From an uncultured Clostridia bacterium (lineage in GTDB: Bacteria > Bacillota > Clostridia > Oscillospirales > Oscillospiraceae), in contig CAMDZY010000004.1 in assembly GCA_945910975.1 (NCBI GenBank), positions 1 to 28,922 on the forward strand: DNA of 28,922 nucleotides, written 5' to 3'. The translations under genes were made by a program, and so were the position numbers. Positions within the stretch are counted from its first letter, which is position 1. Each line of letters starts with the position of its first letter. The notes beneath the pieces were generated by a model. The model was not told the DNA's origin, did no database searches, and was given only the letters and a program-made list of their open reading frames with translations. Below are positions 14,993 through 22,607 of this stretch, one piece after another.

Positions 14993-16150
14993 TTAGCGAC
15001 GAATTTCTGCCGCTGCACCCGCCGTTTGAATTTCCGTCCAGCTTGTCACGTCGCACTGCCCGGAATAATCTGCCCCGGTGGCCACAAGGGTGCCGTCAGC
15101 GCGAAGCCCCAGGGTATGATGGCCACACGCGTAGATCGCAACGATTTGGCTCCACTGCCCCACATTACACTGTCCGTCGAAATTGTACCCCGATGCAACG
15201 ACCGTACCATCTCTGCGCAAGCCGACCGTATGCGTCCAGCCGATGGCAACCGCCGTGATGTCGGTCCAGTTTTGGACATTGTATTGCCTGTAATTGTTCC
15301 ATCCGATGGCAAGTACGGTTCCATCCTTGCGAACCCCTGCGATTTGGGCATTTCTTGCGCAAATTGCAACGATGTCGTGCCATCCGCTAAGGTCATATTC
15401 TTTATAGGAACGCGTTTTTTTGCAGCAAATATCCACGCGGCCGTCCTTGAACAGAGCCAAGGTGAGATCTTCTCCCGCCGCGATCGCAATTACATTTTTC
15501 CAGTGCTGTGCCTTAAGCTGCTGTGCCGCGTCCGTAATCACCACAGTGCCGTCCGCCATCAGTCCTGCCGAATGGGTCGCGCCGGCAGAAATGGCAACAA
15601 CGTTCCGCCAACTTGCGGTATTGCGCACCGAACCGCTTATATCGCCCGCAGCCAAAACGGTACCATCCGCCCGCAAGCCGAGCAAATAGTAATCCCCCGC
15701 AGCGATGGAAACGAGGTCGTTCCAGTGCTCCGCCGCATAGGACAAGTTGCGGTACTCCGGCGGACACTTTGTGATCAGCAATGTTCCATCGCGGCGAATC
15801 GCGGCCGTATATGTGATTCCGCCGGCAATCGTACTGTGCGCCACCGGGAATGCACCCACCGGTTGCGCCCAATTTCCGCCAATGCCGATTTTTCTGCCGC
15901 ATTGCAGACAGCTACAGCTGTGCTGCCGCAAATTTACTGCAAACGCAATTCCGCCGCACCGTTCGCAAACGAGCGTGCCCTCCCCGGCCGTAGCCAGCCA
16001 CGCAACACGCCGTCTGCGCAGGCTCTGCACACCGTTGGGCAGCCGGCTCAGGGTGGGGAATTGCTCAAAATTATCACTGGGACGGTATTGGCACCGTGGA
16101 CAAACACGGTGCTCTGTATTTTCCGCATTGCAAACAGGGCAAGCCCACAT
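14993..16150 (-). CDS. Double zinc-ribbon plus RCC1-repeat beta-propeller protein (paralogue A)
   Basis: A 385-residue protein from ATG 16150. It has the family layout: MWACPVCNAENTEHRVCPRC, SDNFEQFPTL, a second ribbon (CERCGG...CLQCGR), then about six RCC1-type repeats such as WTDITAVAIGWTHTVGLRRD followed by GTVVASGYNFDGQCNV. It ends in an Ala-rich tail, AGAAAEIRR. It has no signal peptide or membrane helix, so it is cytoplasmic. It is the most upstream member of the zinc-ribbon group, with its own promoter P3. Divergence from B and C is spread along the whole length, pointing to old tandem duplication rather than recent copying. Role inferred only: an adaptor or sensor for the downstream Hsp70/ESCRT-like genes. 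Confidence 0.8.
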   Translation of the reverse strand: MWACPVCNAENTEHRVCPRCQYRPSDNFEQFPTLSRLPNGVQSLRRRRVAWLATAGEGTLVCERCGGIAFAVNLRQHSCSCLQCGRKIGIGGNWAQPVGAFPVAHSTIAGGITYTAAIRRDGTLLITKCPPEYRNLSYAAEHWNDLVSIAAGDYYLLGLRADGTVLAAGDISGSVRNTASWRNVVAISAGATHSAGLMADGTVVITDAAQQLKAQHWKNVIAIAAGEDLTLALFKDGRVDICCKKTRSYKEYDLSGWHDIVAICARNAQIAGVRKDGTVLAIGWNNYRQYNVQNWTDITAVAIGWTHTVGLRRDGTVVASGYNFDGQCNVGQWSQIVAIYACGHHTLGLRADGTLVATGADYSGQCDVTSWTEIQTAGAAAEIRR

Positions 16151-16196
16151 CCGGCCGCAGCTCCTTAAGAATCAAATTTTTAAAAGTGATATTTAT

Positions 16197-16224
16197 ATTG
16201 TAGCACAATATGGCAAAAAAACAA
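16197..16224 (-). promoter_or_regulatory. Promoter P3 of the shared type
   Basis: On the minus strand, -35 TTGTTT (16224-16219), a 16-base spacer ending TTGTGC, then an extended -10 TGCTACAAT (TACAAT at 16202-16197) followed by ATAAAT. The upstream AAATAGCACTTGT matches P1 and P2. A small dyad GTGC-N5-GCAC (16237-16225) sits against the -35. It lies 47 bases before the paralogue A start. Confidence 0.65.
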
Positions 16225-16246
16225 GTGCTATTTGCACCGAATCGGC

Positions 16247-16315
16247 TTATGCTTCTTCCGCCATGCGCGACAGTGCATCCGGATCCAGGATGCGGTAGCG
16301 TTGGGGTGTTTTCAT
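16247..16315 (-). other. Possible 22-residue peptide or gene remnant
   Basis: ATG 16315 opens MKTPQRYRILDPDALSRMAE followed by EA and TAA. The codons look like those of the neighbouring genes (CTG, CGC, GCG-rich). The preceding in-frame codons (VSPDFVKRGIL) also look protein-like, which suggests the 3' end of a lost gene rather than a true micro-gene. The ribosome site is poor (CGGGAT). It lies between the GH20 terminator and promoter P3. Confidence 0.25.
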
Positions 16316-16369
16316 CAATATCCCGCGTTTGACGAAATCGGGCGACACACACCTATTCCGACAGACTAA

Positions 16370-16410
16370 AACCGGGGCTGTCACACGGTATTTGTGTGAC
16401 AGCCCCGGTT
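16370..16410 (-). terminator. Terminator of the GH20 gene
   Basis: A perfect 17-base inverted repeat (16370-16386 with 16394-16410) around a 7-base loop, 16 bases after the GH20 stop codon. On the minus strand it runs into GGTTTTAG; on the plus strand into TTGGTTTTTATC. It should block transcription from the GH20 gene into the RCC1 region. Confidence 0.85.
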
Positions 16411-16425
16411 GGTTTTTATCGGGCT

Positions 16426-19400
16426 TTATTTGAGAATCCAGTTCTGTGCGCCGGCAAAGCCGTTGTTTGTCCACATACCGACATTGTTGTCGTTGCACGC
16501 TTTACCGTTGTCCGTGTCCAGCGAGAAGTCGCCGGTTCTGTTGATGAAGGTATAGGTGCCGTCACGGTTGGGCAGGACCCTCCAAAGCTGTGCGTTGGCG
16601 GCTCCGGCGTTTGTCTGGCAGATGTTGACGCCACGGGTGCCAAGGCCGTTTGCCGTGCCAAGCAGCTTGCCGGTTGCGCAGCAGGTGATGGTGTAGTAAC
16701 CATTGCCTACGTGCTTAAACGCAAATTTCTGGTTTTGTGAGTTTCCGTTTTGCCAAAGGTGGGCATTGCTGCTTGCAAGGTCGATATCCAGTACAAAAGC
16801 GCTGTTTGCCGAGCTGCAAATGGAGTAGGTGCCATCCGGAAGAACTGCGTGTACTGCCTTCAAGACCCATTTTTGTGCTGGCGTTTTGGCGTCATGACTC
16901 CACAGCTGCACGTTGGTGCCGTTGGTGAGCGCATTGTTGGACAAATCCAGATACAGGCCATTGATTTTGCTGACCAAACCATAGGTTCCGTCCAAGTTGG
17001 GGATCAACGACCACTTTTCATTGTTGCCGGGTGCATTGGTCGTGCCCCACTGAATGACATTGGTGCCGTTGGTCATGCCATTGTTGTCCACATTCAGCCA
17101 CAGGCCGGAATGAAGAGCGCGGATGCCATAATAGCCGTCGTCAAATGCTTCGAGCACAAATTTCTGATTCGCGGCGCTGAAGTTCTGCCACAGATGCAGG
17201 TTTGCAGACTGCGCAGTGCTGACGCCGCTGATATCCAACGCGTAATTGGTATCGCCGGAGGCGGCGATGGTATAAACGCCGCTCAGGCCAATGGTTGCAG
17301 GCGCCAGATTCCACTGCTGCGCCGTGCTCCAGTTCAGCTGCCAGCACTGGATGTTCTTGCCGGTGGTGGGCTGACCGCCGCCGTTCATATCCAATGCCAA
17401 GCCGTTGCACTTGGAAATGAAGATGTACGAGCCGTTATAGGGAACTGCAAGCCATTTCTGGTTGGAACCGCCATTTACGCTGTGCTGCTCGATGTTTGTG
17501 CCGTTGGCGGTGCCCTTGGCGTGGACATCAAGCACCTTGTTGGTGTGGGTCGCGCGGATGGTATAGTAGCCGTTGCCGTCTGCCTGGATGGCAAATCTCT
17601 GATGGTTTGCAAATGCATTCGGAGCCATTGCGACATTGGAGCCGTCGGCTGTAGCCGCATCCATTACGCTGACGAGATAGTTGCCGTTTTCCTTGGCGTT
17701 GAGCGTGTAGACACCGTCCTGCAGGACTGCCTGCGGCTTCAGAACCCACTTCTGTGCGTTGCTGCCGTTTCTGTCCCAAATCTGCATATTGGTGCCGTTT
17801 GCAAGTGTGCCGCCGTTGATATCCAGCGCCTTGTTGCCGCACTGGGAAACGAAGGTGCAGGTGCCGTCGCCGTTATTCACAATGCGCCAGCGCTGTGCAG
17901 GGCCACCGTTATAATCATACTGCCAGACATTGGTGCCGTTTGCGGACTGCTGGCCCCAAACGTCCAGATATCTGCCGGAATGCAGGCTTTGGATGGTATA
18001 ATAGCCATCGCCCATGGACCAGAGGATCCATTTCTGGTTGTTGCCGTTGGCAAAGCTCCACAGGTGAATATTTGCCTGGTTTGCGGTGCTTGCGCCGCTG
18101 ACATCCACGCAGAAGTTCGGGCTGGCAGCATTGCAAATGGTGTATACACCGCTGGGCACATTGTTGTAGTCAACCCCCGGATTGAGTGCAGGGATGGTTT
18201 GCTGTGCGACCAAAACCGTGCCGCAAACGCTGCAGTGGCTGCCTTCGGTCAGGCCGTCATCACTGTCGGTCGCTGCAATGGCCGGATCGGTGACCGGGGT
18301 ATGGGCGAGCTTTGCGACGGTCTGCTGTGCAACCAGAACCGTGCCGCAGACGCTGCAATGGCTCCCTTCGGTTTTGCCGGCTGCGGTGCAGGTAGCTGCC
18401 ACGGCAGGATCGGTGACTGCCACGTGACCCTTTGCGGGGATGGTTTGCTGTGCAACCAATACCTTGCCGCAAACGCTGCAATGGCTGCCTTCGGTTTTGC
18501 CGGCTGTGGTGCAGGTAGCTGCCACGGCGGAATCGGTCACTACGGTATGCGCTGCGGGAACGGTTTGCTGTGCAACCAGAACCTTGCCGCAAACGCTGCA
18601 ATGGCTGCCTTCGGTCTTGCCGTTTGTGGTGCAGGTAGCTGCAACGGCGGGATCGGTTACTGCGGTGTGGGATGCGGGAATGACCTTCTGTGCAACGAGA
18701 ACCTCGCCGCAGGTGGAGCAGTGGCTGCCCTCGGTTTTGCCGTTTGTGGTGCAGGTAGCTGCCACGCCGGGATCCACAACAACGGTATGTTCATGGAGCG
18801 ACTCCAGCGTCCACTTCTGTGCGGTGCCCCAGTTGAGCGTCCAGCACTGAATATTGATGCCATTGCCTGCGTTGCCGCCGGACATATCCAGCGCCAGGCC
18901 GTTGCACTTGGAGATCAGCATATATGCGCCTTCGTAGGGAAGCAGTGCCCACTTCTGTGCATCCGTGCCGTTAGAGGTATACTGCTGAACGTTGGTGCCG
19001 GCAGTGAGGCCGCCGCCCTTGGCATCCAGCACCTTGCCGGTTGCCACGTTTGTGATGGTGAAGTAACCCTCGCCGTCTGCCTGGAATTTAAACTTCTGGC
19101 TGTCGCCGTCATGGGCAGACCACAGATGGACATTGGTTTCGTCCTCCATGTGCACGCCATTGATATCCAGACGGTAGCCGGGATTTGCGGCATTCGTGAT
19201 ACGGTAAGTACCGTTCGAAATCATGGCCTGACGGGTCAGGACCCACTTCTGTGCCGAGGATGTATTGCACTCCCAGCACTGGATATTCTGTCCGGCCGTC
19301 GGCTGACCGCCGTTCGTCATGTCCACTGCAAGACCGTTGCACTTGGAGATGATCATGTAAGAACCGTCGCCATTGTCGCGCAGGCTCCATTGCTGAGGTG

Positions 19401-21438
19401 TGCCACCGATGTAGTTGCACTGCCAAAGGTTGGTGCCGCTTTCTGTTTTGCCGTAAGGCACATCCAGATAATGGCCGGAATTCAGGTTTTGAATGGTATA
19501 GATGCCGTTGCCCATGTGGTGGAGCACCCACTTCTGGTTGTTGCCGCCGTTGGCGCGCTGGACTTCCACATTATCGCCGCTATTTTTGCCGGAATTTGCA
19601 ACTGCAATGCAGAAGTTTTCATCCGCCTGATTGTTCAGCGTGAAAACGCCGCTGGGAAGCATTGCGCCGCCATCGGGAATGCCGGGTTCGGCGGAGCAGG
19701 AGGTGAAGCCGGGGAAGTGGCGGACGGAATTGACGTAGGATGCGTAGGAGGAATAGCTGAAGCTGTTGTTGATATCCCAGTTCCACATCTTCGCCGAGTT
19801 CGACCACATACGGTCGATCAGGTTATAGGTGCGGTTGCCATCCGTACCGTTCCAGACTTGGCTTTCGTTGTTCCAGCCTGCCCAGTCGCCCCAAATCAGG
19901 AAGTACGCGCCGGCCACATTGTTGATCGTGGGGCTGCTTTGATTGTAGGCGTACATACGGGAAGGATTCCACTCGTTATAAATGCGATCCTCGGTGGAAT
20001 GATGGAAGCCCCACCAATAGTTGTTCGCATCTCTGGCGTCGCCGCCGGAGGAGTTGTAGCGAAGGACATAGTAGCAGTAGTTATTGAAGCAGTTATACAC
20101 CGGGTGTCCGTCATTGAGATAATTCCAGACGGAAGCGTTGGCCGAGCCCTGCCACAGGCAGATGCCGAGCGTGTTGTCGAGTGCAACGGAGGAGTTGCCG
20201 TACAGATAGTCGTTGAATGCACGCACGGAGTAGCCCTGATTGCGAAGCATTGAGCTAAGCTCGTTGATGTACTGCACAAACGTTGTGTAATTCAGCGTGC
20301 CGCGAATTTCGTCTGCGCCGATGTTCATCTTGTGGCAGCCCAGTCCCTTAAAGAACTTGGCATAGCCGTCGATCAGTGCCAGGGACAAATTCTTGGTATA
20401 GTCATTGGTGATATCCAAGGTGCCCCAGTTGCCGGAGGAGGAGTTGCTGTAACCGGAGTTCCACCAATAGAGCTTGGAGGGGCGGTTGGAGTAGTTGCGT
20501 CCATTATAATTAAAGCTAAACCAGTTGCAAGCACCGGAGGAGGTATAGCGATCGATCAGATATTCGCAGTGGCCGGGAACGTCCACAGCGGGGATGATTT
20601 CAATGTGATACTTCTTTGCGGTTGCCACGATGTCGCGAATCTGGGAGGCTGTATAGTTGTTGCCGCCGTTGGGATCGGGGTAGCTGCTCGCCCAAGAGGC
20701 TGCCTTATAGCCGCAGACCCAGCTGAAATTGTTGCCGTTGGCGTCTGCACCGTCCGACCAGATATTCATATGGATGCCCTGATCTTCGGTCATGTGCAGT
20801 TCCAAGGAGTTGTAGCCCATCCAGGACATTTCACGGATCAGGTTCTTGATCCACTCGACCGACCAGTATTTTCTGGCGCAGTCAAGTTGAACCACACGTT
20901 CCTTGGTGTCGGGGGCGTCTGTCATGGAGCAGGCGTTGAGTGTGTTGGAGCCTTTGGTGATAAAGGTTTTTAAAAGCGTCTGCAAACCGTAGTGCAGGCC
21001 ATTATAGCTGTAACCGCCATAATAGCTGTCCGTGCTTTCAAGGGTGTAATACACGTTGATGGTATAGGAGGTAACATCAATTTTGTAGCCCTCGTTGCCC
21101 AGGCCGTAGATCTGCTTGATCATGATGTCACCGGCCTTTACGCCGGATTCCGTGCCGTAGACAATGGGCATCGTATTGCCGTTGGTCTTGCCGGCTGCGT
21201 AGAAGTTGGCTGCAGCAACCTGCACAGTTTCCAGCAGCTTGGCGTTGGGTGTGCCGTCGCACACGATATACAATCTTGTGTGTCCGGACAGGGTAAAGCT
21301 ACCGCTTGCGTCGCTGTAGCTGTCGACGAGGCTTCCGATCACGCCGTTATTTGCTGCGGCTGCGGGCAGTACAAACATACCCAGCACCAGCGCGGCGCAA
21401 AGCAGAAGGGAAATCATACGTTTTGTCATCTTTTTCAA
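16426..21438 (-). CDS. Secreted GH20 beta-N-acetylhexosaminidase with six ricin-type lectin modules
   Basis: A 1670-residue exported enzyme. Residues 1-29 are a signal peptide (KKMTKRMISLLLCAALVLGM then AAA). The N-terminal region to about 145 is the usual GH20 accessory domain. The catalytic barrel (about 145-560) has LELHMTEDQGIHMNIWSDG, EIIPAVDVPGH and the acid/base pair D376-E377 in MNIGADEIRG, so beta-linked terminal GlcNAc or GalNAc should be the substrate (host mucin, chitin fragments or peptidoglycan). Two ricin-type (CBM13-like) modules follow (595-735, 740-878), then five CSVCG repeats (881-1085), then four more ricin modules (about 1090-1234, 1236-1376, 1380-1525, 1528-1670), each with QKW motifs. 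No LPXTG anchor is present, so the enzyme is either released or held by carbohydrate binding. The ribosome site is GGAAGGAGATTGAAAAAG. It forms a single-gene unit with its own promoter and terminator. Confidence 0.92.
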   Translation of the reverse strand: MKKMTKRMISLLLCAALVLGMFVLPAAAANNGVIGSLVDSYSDASGSFTLSGHTRLYIVCDGTPNAKLLETVQVAAANFYAAGKTNGNTMPIVYGTESGVKAGDIMIKQIYGLGNEGYKIDVTSYTINVYYTLESTDSYYGGYSYNGLHYGLQTLLKTFITKGSNTLNACSMTDAPDTKERVVQLDCARKYWSVEWIKNLIREMSWMGYNSLELHMTEDQGIHMNIWSDGADANGNNFSWVCGYKAASWASSYPDPNGGNNYTASQIRDIVATAKKYHIEIIPAVDVPGHCEYLIDRYTSSGACNWFSFNYNGRNYSNRPSKLYWWNSGYSNSSSGNWGTLDITNDYTKNLSLALIDGYAKFFKGLGCHKMNIGADEIRGTLNYTTFVQYINELSSMLRNQGYSVRAFNDYLYGNSSVALDNTLGICLWQGSANASVWNYLNDGHPVYNCFNNYCYYVLRYNSSGGDARDANNYWWGFHHSTEDRIYNEWNPSRMYAYNQSSPTINNVAGAYFLIWGDWAGWNNESQVWNGTDGNRTYNLIDRMWSNSAKMWNWDINNSFSYSSYASYVNSVRHFPGFTSCSAEPGIPDGGAMLPSGVFTLNNQADENFCIAVANSGKNSGDNVEVQRANGGNNQKWVLHHMGNGIYTIQNLNSGHYLDVPYGKTESGTNLWQCNYIGGTPQQWSLRDNGDGSYMIISKCNGLAVDMTNGGQPTAGQNIQCWECNTSSAQKWVLTRQAMISNGTYRITNAANPGYRLDINGVHMEDETNVHLWSAHDGDSQKFKFQADGEGYFTITNVATGKVLDAKGGGLTAGTNVQQYTSNGTDAQKWALLPYEGAYMLISKCNGLALDMSGGNAGNGINIQCWTLNWGTAQKWTLESLHEHTVVVDPGVAATCTTNGKTEGSHCSTCGEVLVAQKVIPASHTAVTDPAVAATCTTNGKTEGSHCSVCGKVLVAQQTVPAAHTVVTDSAVAATCTTAGKTEGSHCSVCGKVLVAQQTIPAKGHVAVTDPAVAATCTAAGKTEGSHCSVCGTVLVAQQTVAKLAHTPVTDPAIAATDSDDGLTEGSHCSVCGTVLVAQQTIPALNPGVDYNNVPSGVYTICNAASPNFCVDVSGASTANQANIHLWSFANGNNQKWILWSMGDGYYTIQSLHSGRYLDVWGQQSANGTNVWQYDYNGGPAQRWRIVNNGDGTCTFVSQCGNKALDINGGTLANGTNMQIWDRNGSNAQKWVLKPQAVLQDGVYTLNAKENGNYLVSVMDAATADGSNVAMAPNAFANHQRFAIQADGNGYYTIRATHTNKVLDVHAKGTANGTNIEQHSVNGGSNQKWLAVPYNGSYIFISKCNGLALDMNGGGQPTTGKNIQCWQLNWSTAQQWNLAPATIGLSGVYTIAASGDTNYALDISGVSTAQSANLHLWQNFSAANQKFVLEAFDDGYYGIRALHSGLWLNVDNNGMTNGTNVIQWGTTNAPGNNEKWSLIPNLDGTYGLVSKINGLYLDLSNNALTNGTNVQLWSHDAKTPAQKWVLKAVHAVLPDGTYSICSSANSAFVLDIDLASSNAHLWQNGNSQNQKFAFKHVGNGYYTITCCATGKLLGTANGLGTRGVNICQTNAGAANAQLWRVLPNRDGTYTFINRTGDFSLDTDNGKACNDNNVGMWTNNGFAGAQNWILK
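18185..18795 (-). repeat. Five tandem repeats of about 123 bases in the GH20 gene (CSVCG repeats)
   Basis: Five direct copies encode the pattern DPAVAATCTTNGKTEGSHCS followed by VCGKVLVAQQTIPA, about 41 residues each. Copies are highly similar at DNA level except for the ends. Each has one Cys in ATCT and a CxxC pair, which could bind metal. The most C-terminal copy (lowest coordinates) reads ATDSDDGLTEG and has lost the first Cys. Such repeats are common spacers in large clostridial surface proteins, and the number of copies probably varies between strains. Confidence 0.85.
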
Positions 21439-21476
21439 TCTCCTTCCAAAACTGGTAGAACTTAACTTGCGGCATT

Positions 21477-21505
21477 ATTATACAGTAGTTTTTTTGTTTT
21501 TGCAA
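21477..21505 (-). promoter_or_regulatory. Promoter of the GH20 gene
   Basis: On the minus strand, -35 TTGCAA (21505-21500), a 17-base A-rich spacer and a perfect -10 TATAAT (21482-21477), 39 bases before the start codon. It is a typical vegetative sigma-A promoter, and the flanking DNA is AT-rich. Confidence 0.75.
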
Positions 21506-21510
21506 GCAGT

Positions 21511-21875
21511 TTTTAATATTTTTTCATCTCATTTTTTCGTGCAAACGCATGGATGGCTCGTAACAGCTTATCTTTTTACGTAAATGTGCAGATATATCAT
21601 AAAAACGCGGCTGATATCGCAAGCAGTTCCGTCATTTTGACCAAAGAACAGGGGGAAATGTATAACCCCCTAAAGCGGAAAAATATACGTTTTAATTCAC
21701 GCTTCTTGGATAGAAACCCAGAAACAGCTCCATTTACCGATACTGCCGCAAATTATTATAAACCCGGACTTTCGCCCTGTGGCGCTTTGCCACGGCTAAT
21801 CTGAACCAAGTTGCATAAAAACTGCACAAAAATAGCCAATCTTACACCGGTTGCGCTGTCTTGCACTGTAAAATT
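21511..21875. other. Intergenic region, no gene recognised
   Basis: AT-rich DNA between the GH20 promoter and the end of the DUF1624 gene. It contains a short hairpin AGGGGG-N10-CCCCCT near 21651-21672, and a GC-rich patch near 21768-21798 that can fold as TGGC/GCCA beside GGGC/GTCC. An 83-codon open frame on the plus strand (21553-21804) has no ribosome site and an implausible composition. No known riboswitch or tRNA was recognised; a small RNA is possible but unproven. Confidence 0.4.
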
Positions 21876-22607
21876 TTATTTCATCCACAACACCAACTGG
21901 AGAACGCCGTAAATCACCGGCTGGTGAACTAAGTACAGTTCCAATGAGTGGCGTCCGGCAAACCGCAAAAGGCGCAGGGGCGCGGCATCGGCGCGGACGC
22001 GCGGGAAGCGGGTTTTTTTCTCCTTATAAAGGATTCTTCCGAGAACGACTCCCAAAATGAACCATCCCAGATTCGGAAACAGCGGGAAATAATCGCCCGC
22101 AGCAAAATCCGGCAGACGCAGGCCGAACACAAACAACAGTCGCTGCCAGTCAAAGCCGCTTGCGGCCGGTGTCAGATAGAAGCTGTCAAACCAGAAGCCC
22201 AGCGCCACACTGACAACGCCGAAAACCGTCAGCACGGGTGTGGGCAGCTTTTTCAGCCAGGGATAGACGATCATGCACACACCCAGCAGGTGCAGCACGC
22301 CGAACTCGATCCGGGCGCTCGCGCTCAGCATTCCCAGCGCGATCATGGCGCCTGTGACAAGCGTAATCCCCATGCCGCAGCCCAGCACGATCAGCCCCCG
22401 CCGAAAGCTACGTGAGCCGAGCGTTGCGCTGATGCCGGAAATCACCACAAAAACGAAGCCGCCGTAGTGGAACAGCAGTTCCAGCGGCCCCAAGTGCAGC
22501 GCTAAATTCGCAAATTCGCCCAAATCATAGACCAAATGCGCAGCGAACACGAACAAAATGCAAAGACCGCGAAAGGCATCGATTTCCCAAATGCGCTGTT
22601 TTTTCAC
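21876..22607 (-). CDS. DUF1624 / HGSNAT-like membrane acyltransferase family protein
   Basis: A 243-residue polytopic protein with about six to seven hydrophobic helices. The N-terminus EIDAFRGLCILFVFAAHLVY has the RG...H signature of DUF1624, the family related to heparan-alpha-glucosaminide N-acetyltransferase and other membrane acyltransferases; GRHSLELYLVHQPV near the end is typical of the same group. The start is GTG 22607 with GGAGG seven bases upstream; it overlaps the TGA of the acyl-CoA ligase gene (GTGA), so the two are translated in a coupled way. The pairing with an acyl-activating enzyme fits transfer of an acyl group onto a cell-surface sugar or lipid, but the substrate is unknown. 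Confidence 0.8.
   Translation of the reverse strand: MKKQRIWEIDAFRGLCILFVFAAHLVYDLGEFANLALHLGPLELLFHYGGFVFVVISGISATLGSRSFRRGLIVLGCGMGITLVTGAMIALGMLSASARIEFGVLHLLGVCMIVYPWLKKLPTPVLTVFGVVSVALGFWFDSFYLTPAASGFDWQRLLFVFGLRLPDFAAGDYFPLFPNLGWFILGVVLGRILYKEKKTRFPRVRADAAPLRLLRFAGRHSLELYLVHQPVIYGVLQLVLWMK

Noticed and set aside
354..16150. Mobile genetic element or prophage origin of the block
   Set aside because: No integrase, transposase, phage structural gene, tRNA target or flanking direct repeat was seen; transfer cannot be excluded but is not supported here.
18185..18795. Regularly spaced repeats that could be taken for a CRISPR array
   Set aside because: Repeats of about 123 bases are in frame and encode a conserved protein motif; there are no unique spacers and no cas genes.
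16750..20253. Very long open frame (about 1170 codons) on the plus strand opposite the GH20 gene
   Set aside because: It is antisense to a well-supported enzyme, has no ribosome site, and its repetitive Ala/Gly/Ile-rich translation mirrors the ricin and CSVCG repeats. The lack of stops follows from the codon pattern of the true gene.
21768..21798. GCAAAGC and CACAGGGC strings on the minus strand resembling parts of a cyclic-di-GMP-I riboswitch
   Set aside because: The order and spacing are wrong, the GAAA-capped receptor hairpin is missing, and the element does not precede a gene on that strand.
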